Shown: in pieces, positions 23,660 through 34,954 of the stretch
How the letters are laid out: the number at the start of each line of letters is the position of its first letter
Position numbering within the stretch: position 1 is the stretch's first letter
Source: Cymodocea nodosa
Taxonomy: Eukaryota > Streptophyta > Magnoliopsida > Alismatales > Cymodoceaceae
Assembly (NCBI GenBank): GCA_036874045.1
Contig: JAZBRI010000010.1
Location: 2,996,001-3,060,000 of the forward strand
Direction of reading: 5' to 3'
DNA: 64,000 nt
Program-made: the position numbers and the translations under genes
The notes under the pieces: model-generated
Databases searched by the model: none
The model's input: only the letters and a program-made list of their open reading frames with translations
Told to the model about the DNA's origin: nothing

Positions 23660-25816
23660 TGTTTGGGCTTTCCCAACACTACACTAGAAAAACTTGGATT
23701 TGTTATTCTGTTTAGTTAGTTAATTTATCTTTATGACTATTCTTTCTTTTAGAAGTAAACAAACAACCTTTAATACAATTTTGATATTAATTCCAATTTG
23801 TACTTTAACTGCAAGTGCATAGTGTCTATTGTATTAGTGTGCAAGTACAGGTCGATCTCATAGGGAATTGTTGACGAATTTAAGAACTGTTTGATTGTTA
23901 ACAATTCAAATTTATATTCAATAAGCACTCCATTGAATTACAGTTAACACAACAGACAAAGTTCGTTGAGTTATGGCTAACTCAACGGACTATCCTCGTG
24001 GACTTAAGTTAACTCCACGAGCTTGTCTCTTCTTTATAATACTACTATTTTACAGAGGAATTCGGCCAACCATTGGGCGATTCCACAGATTGTAAATAAC
24101 ATCAATTAAGCTCTTTAATGCTAGTTAACATTGGATTTATCATTAAGCAATACTAACATTCAGATGATTCAAACAGTAACCATTAAAATCTTTAAGTCTT
24201 TTGTACGAACCAATTTCAGTAAACTGTAAAATTAAAACTAACATAAAACAATCACAAAACTAATACAGATAACATTAATCACGATACAATAAAAACAATA
24301 CAACACTCAAATACAACATACAAACAAAGATAAATTGTTTTTGGTATTTTTGTTTTGATGTGAACATGGAAATGGGCGAAAGGTGAAATGTAAAGTAATC
24401 TCACTTGATAGTAAATACTTCCGACACTACTTGCAACGCGATTACACCACTGAAAATTAAACCACTTACAATTCTATCTCCTCTCCCTATAGAATCGCGG
24501 GTCTAGAATTGCAAGATGATCTCCTCTTCAGCATACAGGCATCAACCCGAAGCCAAGGCTAAAAGCTTTACGATCTCCTGAAATATGAGTCGGCGCTTAG
24601 TGAAAATGGCTTCCCTTCTCGCAACGCGATCACTCCTCACAGTGGTTGTCAGGCATTGTGTTTGGCTTGGAATCGACCCAACATCAGGCAAGTATCCTCA
24701 CAGACCTCTGATGATTGGTGATTATGGTGTGGTGGTGGTGATTGTGGTGATGATGATTGTTGGTGTGGAACTTCGGAGAATTACGATGCTCATCCTCCTC
24801 TACACACACTGTCCACCCATCAATCACCTATCGATCACACTCTTCTTTTTTTCTTCTTTTCTTTTATATTTCTTTAGTAGTAACTGCTTCTGCTTGAATG
24901 GTCGGTTGGATTTCCTTCATTCATATCAATGACGATGATTTCTTTCCCTACGCGATACGTGCAAACGTGATTTTTCTCTTCCAACTATTTGTTCCTGCAA
25001 CCGCTACAGTGGCATTTTGGAAAATAACTATAAAATATATGCAATAAAGAAATAAGTCGCTAACATAACGCGTTACCTTTGTGTATATTCATGTAACTCA
25101 ACATATACAGTTATGCTAACTTAACGAGTTAAACATGTGCATCTCACATGATATTCTAAAGCATTTAAATTCAACACGTGCATAAATCTAACTATCCGAT
25201 GCTCAAGTGCATTTCGGATACTTATAAACTTAACTATCTGATGCTCAGATGCATTTCGGAAAGTTACAGATAACTCATCGATATATAACTTAAGTAAATC
25301 TACCAGATCTCGACACGTGTCAGCAGTAGTTTTAATCATAAAATAACATTTCAGAGAGTTACGGAGATAATTGTCTGATGCCCAGCTGCAATTTCGGATA
25401 GTTAGAGATAACTCACTGAAAGTTCACTTAAGTCATGCATTATGGTTTCGACATGTGCACTTCAAGAAATAATAAACTATTCTCTCAAAGCATAACTGTT
25501 TGACAATTTAAACATAACTATCCAATACATACTCGGTCTGTTAGACATAATTGTCCGAATATGTTCGGTATGTTAAACATAACTGTCCGAAATATCAAAA
25601 AATTCGGATACTTAAGAATTTCATAGCCTTCAACTTACCGACAGTTCAGAAATGTACTAAATTAACATTAATTCCCCAAAATTAAGCAGATTCCTCAATT
25701 AAAGCATATAACAGTGCAAATATAACATAATGGCTTAATTCTCATATGATAAGCTAAATATTATGCAATTAACCATCATTTAACCGTTAATAATATGCAC
25801 TTTTTCATTCTAAACA
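23660..25816 (-). repeat. G1b 3' LTR (gypsy, about 2.16 kb)
   Basis: On the minus strand it runs from TGTTTAGAATGAAAAAG (25816) to GCCCAAACA (23660). Close copies are at 28700-30949 (+) and 47218-49377 (-). From 25100 to 25620 lies a palindrome array: TAACTATCCGATGC..TTTCGGA, GACACGTGTC, ACTTAAGT. The segment 24430-24960 is more GC-rich and holds an antisense open frame of about 115 codons (24585-24932). The end carries GTACAGGTCGAT, common near the U5 of plant gypsy LTRs. Confidence 0.9.
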
Positions 25817-27125
25817 CTTCCCCCATACCTAAATTTTGCTAGTCCCTTAGCAAACTAAGATCTAATTAATTGGTCTTTCAAAAAGTGCTAGAATTAATTC
25901 TTCTCCCCTTTTTTTCTTCTATTTAACATAAGAATATATATTCTGTATGTTTCAGTAATCAACCTGCAAATATACTTAGAATATATGTAAATTACATACA
26001 AAATATATCATCATCACATAGGTGTTAATTATATTATCGTTTGTTTTTCATCATCTGTTATCCTGAATTTTCCAATAAGATTTCTAGAAAAAATTTCAAC
26101 AACATACAAATCAAAGTACAATCTAATTCAATTTGACTAAGACAAGTAGAATAAAGAATTGTATCTCCATTAAACAACTTCAAAAGTCAATTCTAGATTC
26201 ATATTTCAGCAATTCTAGATAACAAAAAATATACTCGATTCATAAGATATCTATATTTTACAAAACAGTTGTATCTTTTCAGAACAGTATATGTTTTTTT
26301 TTTTATACTTTAAAAGTTAATTTGACAAGCTTGAATCATACAAGAGCTTTCTAATGTACCCATGTAATGAGCTTTCAGTCAACAATCCCAGATCTGATCA
26401 GGATCTTAGGTTGCCAGATTTCAAGAGTCCTTTTTCAGGTCAACAATCCTTACATACCTATCTGCTCAAGTACAAAAGGCTCATGATCAAACAAGTCAAT
26501 AAACTCTCAAAATTTTCCTCTTTTTTTTTTTTTTTACCACAAAACAAAACATTAATCACATACTATATATGTGCATATTTCATTAATACAGATGCAGTAA
26601 AACTCCAATCTCATATAGTCTTGCTTCTATCATTTACTAAAAATATGAATCCATAACAATAAGCTCATACTTTATTTGTAGTTTAATAAGATTTACACAT
26701 AAATCATTCTACAAGTTCAATCAATCAAATTAAATGTATCTTTAATCATATGTGTTTCATTTAATCTAGAATTCACATTTCAGCTCCTTCAAGACTTCAG
26801 ATAATTTTCTGATTAAGCATTAAGTGTTCTGTTTTCATTTTAAAATCGTGAAACTGTTAAACTCATGAAATTCAGAAAAACATAAGATACTATATCTAGA
26901 TTTGCATAAATAATAAATTCTATAGCCTTCTAAATATAACATTCAAGCAGTTTATAAAAATTTTACAGTCTCAATTATCGGATAGTTACAGCAAGTTCAT
27001 AAAAATTTTCAATTTCTTCAAAACTTTGCAGTACCATTTTAATTCCTTTAATTAACAAACTTACATGGCTGTTACTTTAATTACCCCGCCACCCATACCT
27101 ACATTTTGCATTGTCCTCAATGTAA
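25817..27125 (-). other. G1b 3' noncoding region with two polypurine tracts flanking a copia-like block
   Basis: Against the LTR the minus strand reads GGTATGGGGGAAG (25817-25829). A second, diverged copy of the same neighbourhood (TGTAGGTATGGGTGGCGGGG, about 27085-27105) is preceded by CATTGAGGACAATGC, a string often seen before the polypurine tract of plant Athila/Tat elements. Between them, about 25850-27050 aligns with the C1 and C2 copia spacers (5480-6560 and 41770-42840). No gene is seen. Confidence 0.65.
26318..26515 (-). other. Conserved noncoding core shared by copia and gypsy (G1b copy)
   Basis: Starting at the AAGCTTGAATCATACAAGAG side, this aligns with few gaps to 5858-6060 in copia C1 at about 92 % by eye. 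Both GAGCTTTC words and both CAACAATCC words are kept. A run of T follows at about 26519-26535. The surrounding gypsy and copia sequences agree much less. Confidence 0.65.
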
Positions 27126-27434
27126 AAGATTTGACAATAAATACAGTAATTGTAGCAGGCATGAATACAATTTTGTTTGATTTAAAATTTAGGATAAGTA
27201 ATTGGTTACATACCTTGTTCCATTTGTATCTCCTTCTACATATTCCGATTTTTGATTCTGAAAAACTTTTCATTCCTAGATAAACACAGAATATATAACA
27301 AAATAACATTTAATAGATATTAATAATTCAGTATCTTGTGTGGAACCTAGGCTCCTATGCCTTTGGTGGCTCACAAGCAAGCTAGTTGGTTTCCTAGAAC
27401 AGATACCAACAAACTAGATTGATATTTTGTTTTG

Positions 27435-27457
27435 TTTTTTTTTTTTTTTTTTTTTTT
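27435..27457 (-). other. Poly(A) tract downstream of the captured F-box gene
   Basis: Twenty-three T on the plus strand, that is A23 on the F-box strand, about 47 bp after the F-box stop and directly after GCATTTATTTAAA. It fits the tail of a retrocopied mRNA. Other A/T runs in the window (for example 26519-26535) show that slippage is an alternative. Confidence 0.5.
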
Positions 27458-27503
27458 AAATAAATGCAGAATACATACAACATTAAACACACAAAATCAC
27501 AGC

Positions 27504-28643
27504 TTAAGAACATGATTGAAAAGTAGGAACAAATGGAATAAATGTATCCGTCCAAGCAAACTTTTTAGGCATAGTTCTTTTTGCTATTAATTCTGTTTTA
27601 ATGTAGTTCTTGTTCCTTGTTAATTTGAAAATGTGTAATATATTATAAATTCCAAATACAAGTGTATTACCATTAATGATATGAAATGCAGAAAGGGATC
27701 CTTTTTGATTCCAAGGTAATGTAGTAGTTTCTATTTCTAGCTCTATTTCAATATATTTCTCTTCCCACTTCCATTCATTTATGTCTTCCATAATCCATAT
27801 TTGAAATTTCATCAGTTCATCCCACCATCTTATTAGACATAAAGTAGGATCATCTTCTTCATTATACCACATTCCTATTTGAATTTTATTAAATTGTTCA
27901 GATGGTGGTTTAGCTATATCACTCGGTATAGGTAAAATTTCTATATATTCATTATAACTGTCTATGCTCACTATGTATAAATCAGATCCAAATGCTATTG
28001 ATATATCTATGACAAGATATATATATCCATCAAGTATGACATGTGTTTGGTTAATTAATGATTTCTATTCTAGATATATCATAATATTTTCATTCCAAGA
28101 TCTATTCAGAAAGTTATACACACTTAAGCGTAAATCTTCACCCCAATTTCCTGTAGGTCTCCAATAATATAATTTTTTAGGAATTACAGAATTTTTATCA
28201 AAAAAAATTAAAGCTGATCCACAATTCACAGTTGGTACTTCAAATCTATTAGGTCTTCCTATATTCCATTCTTCTCTTGTTGTAGGATTTCTTATCACAA
28301 TATCAAGTAATAATAAACTTGCATACCTTGGTTTTGTACTGTAGATGATTAATCCTTCATCTATCCCCATAATATGATTTATTCCTTCTAATGTATTGGG
28401 TGGAATTCCAGTAGTTTCTTCTATAGCGAGATATTCATGGGTATTTGAACTACGATTAAATGACCTCCATATGAATCCATCTCTAATTTTAGTCATTTTT
28501 GCTGCTTGTAGTCTCTAAAAATATTTTTCTTCAATACAATCTTTAATTTCCTTTGATACACAACACAACCTACATATATCTTTAGCTGATAAATTACTCA
28601 GTACTTCCCTTAGTGCATCTAACGGTAATTGCATCAATTCCAT
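27504..28643 (-). pseudogene. Captured F-box / F-box-associated protein gene (G1b copy), nearly full length
   Basis: A single-exon gene of about 380 codons. Residues 4-45 form an F-box (LPLDALREVLSNLSAKDIC, CCVSKEIKDC). A plant F-box-associated region follows: GFIWRSFNRSS, ETTGIPPNTLEGI, IRNPTTREEWNIG, LRLSVYNFLNRSWNE, ILDGYIYLV, IQIWIM-like FQIWIMEDINEWKWEEKY and a C-terminal IPFVPTFQSCS. Known relatives pick substrates for SCF ubiquitin ligases in nucleus or cytoplasm; the target here cannot be told. The ATG follows TGTTATACAG, an acceptor-like site. The gene sits between gag and the 3' LTR of a gypsy element, so it is cargo. Two or three breaks split it into long open stretches, showing recent decay. 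Confidence 0.85.
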
Positions 28644-28699
28644 TTGTCGATTCTGTATAACACAAACAAAAATTTAGTAGAGACAAAAATTAACATAAC

Positions 28700-30949
28700 T
28701 ATTTAGAATGAAAAAGTACATATTATTAACAGTTAAATGATGGTTAATTGCATAATATTTAGCTTATCATATGAGAATTAAGCCATTATGTTATAATTGC
28801 ACTGTTATATGCTTTAATTGAAGAATCTACTTAATTTTGGGGAATTAATGTTAATTTAGTACATTTATGAACTGTTGGTAAGTTGTAGACTGTGAAATTC
28901 TTAAGTATCCGAATTTTTTGATATTTCAGATAGTTATGTTTAACATACAGAACAAATTCGGGCAGTTATGTTTAACAGACCGAATATGTATCGAATAGTT
29001 ATGTTTAAATTGCCAAACAGTTATGTTTTGAGAGAATATTTTATTATTTCCTAAAGTACACGTGTCGAAACCAGAATGAATTACTTAAGTGAACTTTCGG
29101 TGAGTTATCTATAATTATCCAAAATTGCAGTTGAGCATCGGATAGTTATCCCTATAACTCTCCGAAATCTCTTTTTATTTATAAAATAGCTGAGGACACG
29201 TGTCTTATTCTAGGTAAGTGACTTAAGTGGATTTTCAGTGAGTTAGCTGTAACTATCCAAATTGCATCTAAGCATCGGATAGTTAGACCTGTAACTCTCC
29301 GAAATGTTACTTTATGATTAAACTGCTACTGACACGTGTCGAGATCTGGTAGATTTACTTAAGTTATGTATAGGTGAGTTATCTGTAACTATCCGAAATG
29401 CATCTAAGCATTGGATAGTTAAGTTTATAAGTATCTGAAATGCACCTGAGCATCGGATAGTTAAAATTATGCACGTGTTGAATTTAAATGCTTTAGAATA
29501 TCACGTGAGATGCATATGTTTAGCTCGTTAAGTTAGCATAACTATACACGTTGAGTTACATGTTTATTACACTAAGGTAACACGTTATGTTAGCAGCTTA
29601 TTTCTTTATATTTTCTAATATGCCATTGTAGCAGTTGCAGAAATAGGACAGTTGGAAGGAAAAACCACATTTGCACGTATCACACAGGAGAAGGAAGCAT
29701 CACCGTTGATATGAATGAAGGAAATCCAATCGATCATTCAAGCAGAAGCAGTTACTACTGAAGAAATATAAAAGAAAAGAAAAAAGAAGAAGAAGGGTGT
29801 GATCGATGAATGGACAGTGTGTGCAGAGGAAGATGAGCGTTGCAATTCTTTGAAGTACCACACCAATTATCATCACCACCATAATCACCAACCATCGGAG
29901 GCCTGTGAGGATACTTGCTTGATGTCGGGTTGATTCCGAGCCAAACACAGTGCTTGACAACCACTGTGAGGAGTGATCGCGTCGCGAGAAGGGAAGCCAT
30001 TTTCACCAAGCGTCAACTCATATTTTAGGAGATCGTAAAGCTTTTAGCCTTGGCTTCGGGTTGATGCCTGTATGCTGAAGAGGAGATCATCTTGCAATTC
30101 TGGACTCGTGATTCTATAGGGAGAGGAGACAGGATTGTAAGTGGTTTAATTTTTAGTGGTGTAATTGCGTTGCAAGTAGTGTCGGAAGTATTTACTGTCA
30201 AGTGAGATTACTTTACATTTCACCTTTCACCCATTTCCATGTTCACATCAAAACAAAAATACCAAAAATAATTTATCTTTGTTTGTATGTTGTATTTGAG
30301 TGTTGTATTGTTTGTGTTGTATCGTGATTAATGTTATCTATATCAGTTTTATGATTGTTTTATGTTAGTTTTAATTTTACAGTTTACTGAAATTGGTTTG
30401 TTCAAAAGACTTAAAGATTTTAATAGTTATTATTTGAATTATCTGAATGTTAGTATTGCATAATGATAAATCCAATGTTAATTAACATTAAAGAGCTTAA
30501 TTGATGTTATTTACAATCTATGGAATCTCCCAATGGTTGGTCGAATTCCTCTATAAATAGCAGTATTAAAAAGAAAAGCCAGGCTCGTGGAGTTAACTTA
30601 AGTCCACGAGGTTAGTCCATTGAGTTAGCCATAACTCAATGAACTTAGTCTGTTGAGTTAACTATAAGTCAACAGAGAGCTTATTGAATATATAAATTTG
30701 ATTGTTAACAAACGAACAGTTCTCAAATTTGTCAGCAATTCCCTGTGGGATCGACCTGTACTTTCTCACTGATACAATAGACACTATGCACTTGTAGTTA
30801 AAGTACAAATTGGAATTAATATCTAAATTGTATTAAAGGTTGTTTGTTTACTTCTAAAAGAGAGAATAGGCATATAGATAAATTAACTAAGTAAAAACAG
30901 AAGTAACAAATCCAAGTTTTTCTAGTGTAGTGTTGGGAAAACCCAAACA
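28700..30949 (+). repeat. Solo gypsy LTR inserted between gag and F-box of G1b
   Basis: A complete LTR of the G1 family, in plus orientation, opposite to its host, ending GGGAAAACCCAAACA. It is flanked by a 5-bp duplication ATAAC (28695-28699 and 30950-30954). Removing it restores the gag/F-box spacer seen in G1a. With no internal region it is a solo LTR from recombination after insertion. The motif array lies at about 28910-29560. An open frame of the LTR (about 29700-30009, minus) is antisense, as in the other copies. Confidence 0.9.
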
Positions 30950-31082
30950 ATAACTACTACACACCCTTGTGGAGTTAAGGCATAACTCAACGGACTAAGT
31001 TCGTTGAGTTAAAAATTAACTCTATGATTAACTATAAATAAAAACATATATACATACAGATAGTTGCTTCAGATATGCTGCT

Positions 31083-32270
31083 TCATTCAGTTACCCTCCT
31101 AGAAGAGGTTTCAATTTCATTAACAGATCTATTGATAGGGTTAGGTATTGCTTGTACTTGCAATCCTCCAATAGGTCTAACTTCCATTGGTTCCTTCTAT
31201 CTAAGTGGTAAATTTCCATTCTGATTTTGAATTGCAATATTTCCAAATACAAAATCTAGACAATTGTTTAATTGTTGGATTATCTTTTCTAATTTCTCTA
31301 TTCTAGATCCTTGTTCAATCAATACATCATAACTTATGTTCTTCTCATTGGTATTTTCTCCTCCCTGGAAATTGTTATTTCTCCAAGATAAATTCGGGTG
31401 ATTTCTCCAATTAGGATTATAAGAATTTCCCAAGTTATCTCTCTAGTTTCTAGCATAAATAATATCTAAGTCATTTATGTTTGTATTCTTTTCTGCTAGT
31501 TTTTGATTTAGTGATAACTCTTCTATTTTCTTTGTTAATTCATTTAATTTCACTTCAAGCATAGTACTTGAATCTATTTCAAGCATTCCTCTTGGCAATA
31601 TTTTTTTATCTACAATAGCCTCAGCCGAGTTTTCCCACTGTGTAGTTCTTTTTGCAAAGTTTTCTAAATATGCCCATGCTTCTTCACTACATAGCTTTAA
31701 AAATCCATTTTGACAAGTAGATTCTAATAAAGATTTCATTGAAACATCTATGCCTTCATAAATTATACCTATTAATTGTGTCTTACTCATTGCATGATGT
31801 GGACATTGAGTCAATAAATCTTTAAATCTTTCAAAATATTTCCAGAATGATTCACCCTATTTTTGGCTACACATTAATATTTCTTTCTTCTTTTTAATCA
31901 TTTGATGTGTTGGATAGTATTTTTCCAGAAAAATAGAGCAAAATTTAGTCCATGTAGAAATTGAATCAAGCGACAAAGTATATAACCATCTCTTAGCTGT
32001 GTCTTTTAAAGAAAAAGGGATATATCTAAGTTTAATAGCATCTATACTCATGTTCTGCATTTTCATCATTTGACAAACTTCGTTAAATTCTCTAAGGAAA
32101 TAATAGGCATCCTTTCTTTCTAATCCATGAAAATGTGGCAATTGACTAATATAATTAGATTTCAGTTCAAACCTATCTCCCTCAAAGTTTGGCAATCGAA
32201 TACATGAAGGTTCATCAACTAATTCAAGATATAAAATCTCTCCTAATGGTTTTTCTACTAGAGCAGTCAT
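31083..32270 (-). pseudogene. G1b capsid-type gag ORF (Retrotrans_gag), displaced 3' of pol
   Basis: This closely matches G1a 17806-18982: CIRLPNFEGD, HGLERKDAYYFL, LRYIPFSLKDTAKRWLYTL, FLEKYYPTHQMIKKKKEIL, CPHHAMSKTQLIGIIYEGI, KLNELTKKIEELSLNQKL and NLSWRNNNFQGGEN. ATG at 32270, end at 31083. There is no zinc knuckle. It lies after the accessory ORF and before the F-box gene on the same strand. Few breaks, so it was lost from use rather recently. Confidence 0.8.
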
Positions 32271-33350
32271 TTCTACGTTCTCTTTTAAAGAAAGGTTAGA
32301 TACACCCCAAAGAATTTTTCAGTACGCCTCTATGTTGAATATTCTTGGGTAGGTGTTCTTACTAATCGTTTAGTGCTAGGAGAACGGGTCCATGTGCTCA
32401 TAAATAAATAACAAAAGATTAATTGCATACCAGTCTGAAGCTTTCCATTTAATAAATATTCGTTGTCGGATGAAGTTGAATCAGCTGCTTCTCCTTCCAG
32501 GTCCTCCAATGCCTTCTCCTTTCTTTTAAAAGTGCTGGTAACTCGTAAATAACATTCTGTTTCATATATATACTACGCATCCATAAAGTGAATAATTCTC
32601 GTTGCAAGAACGTGTCTTGCAACGTGCATCGTGGTTCCTGTTTTTATGGGTACGTGTACCACTACTCATTTCAAATTTTGGTAACTGCTAAACCGGCGAA
32701 GTTTCGTTCGTGGTTAAAAGAATAACCGTTCTGCTTAATCCATGAACTAACCTCGTTGAGTTACAAATAACTCAATGAAATACAGTCAGTTACTGTTGCT
32801 AACTCCACAAACTAACTTCATTGAGTTATCTGTAACTCAACGGAGTGACCTTATATTATATTACTGACCTCGTGGAGTTAAGTTTAACTCAACGAACTTA
32901 CTTCGTTGAATTAAAACTTAGCAACCTCTAAGTTTTACTCTCGTAAGTGTCTCTATTCTTATAAAAATTTCTCTACATTCTGCTAATTGAAATAAAGTTA
33001 AATCTATGCCATTAATGCATCATTTTGATTAAAATTCATTTAAATCTAAACCTTATATAAAGATTTAACTTGCAGGTCATTTTATGTTATACAGAATTTA
33101 CATTTTACCTTATAACATATAGAAATTTTTAAGCAGTTATCTTGTCATTCAGCAAATTGTAAATCTGTTACATATTCATTCATAATATTCCACAAAATTC
33201 ATATCATTCAATAAATTTCATTCATTCTCACATCCAAAACATGTATGAAAATTGCATCTGAAAAATTATATTCATTAATATGAATCAATTACATTATAAG
33301 TACATCATACAATTTTATACAATTTCACACAAGTAGACAAATAATACAAT
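32271..33350 (-). promoter_or_regulatory. G1b internal leader and promoter-like region before gag
   Basis: Matches G1a 16626-17805. Palindromic pairs (CTCAACGGAG, TTCGTTGAGTTA, TCCACAAACTAACTTC) run from about 32740 to 32920, then a TATA-like tract (GTATATATATG, about 32557-32570) and a donor-like GTATGCAATT (GT at 32430). No LTR end or primer site is visible. The remainder (32930-33350) is AT-rich with nothing recognised. Confidence 0.45.
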
Positions 33351-34954
33351 TTAATCTCTATGCCTAAGTTCATCTACTTCCCTCTAGAGTTTTTCTAATT
33401 GCTGCTCTAATTGATTTATCCTTTCTATTGCTCTAGAAATTCCTCCAGAAGGTACAGCTAGTTTTGCAGCTACAAAATTCCTATATTCTTTCACTGAAAT
33501 GGTTCTAGATCTGATCCTTTTTGATGTCCATTTTGTGAAATCAATAGAGTCCACCATCAGCAGTGGAATCAAATCTCCATAAAATAATTTCTTCTTCACT
33601 GTTTTCAACTTGGAGATGAAAACTGCATAACAATTTATTTGGATCTTATTTGCAATTGCATACGTGGCCCATTTGACAAATTAACTTAATTCTATGTCAT
33701 GGCCCTATCGTTGATAGACATTCTTAATCAGAATGTTAGCTACCATGTGTGCTTTACCATTTAAATGCTTCAATCTATTTAATAATGGCACACCAGGATT
33801 GATAGCTAAACAATCCTTAATTTGCTACTCAGTCCATTCAACTGTAGTTGTATCTTCCAAAATTTTTGTTCCTTCATTCTTTAAACCAAAAATGTTGTGG
33901 AGAAGCTCTGGTGTTATCTGTACATCAGCTTCCTCCATGTTTGAAATTAATCCTCCTTCTCCTTCTCTTAAATTTGCATAGAAATAAGGCACTAAATTCT
34001 CATATATTGCATGCCCTCTTTCTTGAGATATAAATTGCAGTAGACCTTGGAATTCAAATAATTCTTTGATTTCTTGCATTCCATCCCAATTTACTGGTCT
34101 ACTATAAATAATGTCATAACCCCTTATTTCTTGGTATTTAATATAAGCTTCTTGACTACTAAAGTGTACTTCATTCAAAATTGTTGTTTCAGTCGGGTCA
34201 GGAAGGTGACTTTGTTTCTCTAAAGGGGTTTGTACTAGATCTTCCTCTAGCATAGGCTGCATTTGGACATTCTCTTCAGATTCCTGAATTTTTGCTTTTG
34301 CTTCTATCTATGGTGGTGAGCCGACAGAACTCTCCACTCTATCTTGAATTCTTTCCATAATTTGCTAAAGAGTTTCTTGCTCTTCAGTGGAATCTGTGAA
34401 ATTATTTTTATCCAAATGGCTTCTTTCAGCGTCTTCATTTTCTACTCTTTCTTCTGCCTCCTGACTACCAATTTGTTCTATTACTATTCTTTCTGATTCT
34501 GTAACAGATTGGGATGGAGTCACGGGCAATTCAATTTCTGCCCTAATTTCTATTTCTTCTTGTACAGGCTACAAACTAATTTCAACCTGATTTTCTTCTT
34601 GTCCTTGCTCCTGTTGCTGCAACTCCTGCTCTTCCTCAGAATCGGATAGCAGGTTAATAAAAATTTGCTCCACAGGCCCTGTAAAAATTGGTACTTCAGA
34701 TTTAATTTCTTCAAATTGAGGCACTTTTTCTTTTCCTTTCCTTTTTCTGATTAGTTGTGCCTGTTCTTCCTCTTCATCTTCTAAAATCAAATCCACAAAA
34801 GTAGGCTCTGTAGGCCTTCGAGCCACAAGTAATGGCTCTTCCTGTTTAATTCTTCCAATAATTGTTGGTCTCGAAGGGCCAGCTTCATCTCCTTTTGTAG
34901 CAGGTTTGGCAGTAGTTCTGGCAGTAGCTTCGTGATGCTGTTCCACTTTGATTT
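33351..34954 (-). pseudogene. G1b accessory ORF, 'putative plant transposon protein'-like (fossil)
   Basis: The copia C2 LTR marks its upstream end at 34954. The acidic middle has TFVDLILEDEEEEQAQ, FINLLSDSEEEQE and Gln/Glu-rich runs. The C-terminal domain (about 33384-34200) has IIYSRPVNWDGM, IKELFEFQGLLQFI, FYANLREGEGG, ITPELLHNIFGLKNEGT, KKLFYGDLIPLLM and FTKWTSKRIRSR, then a short coiled coil ending VDELRHRD. It is the best-kept gypsy copy of this domain. A few breaks. Confidence 0.75.

Noticed and set aside
24585-24932. Small membrane-protein gene of the host
   Set aside because: The frame lies wholly inside a gypsy LTR, antisense, and recurs in every LTR copy. Kept only as a low-interest finding.
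12798-34954. One palindromic inverted duplication of 12798-19605 and 27504-34954
   Set aside because: The two copies differ too much along their length and sit in different nest layers. Two insertions of one family explain them better.
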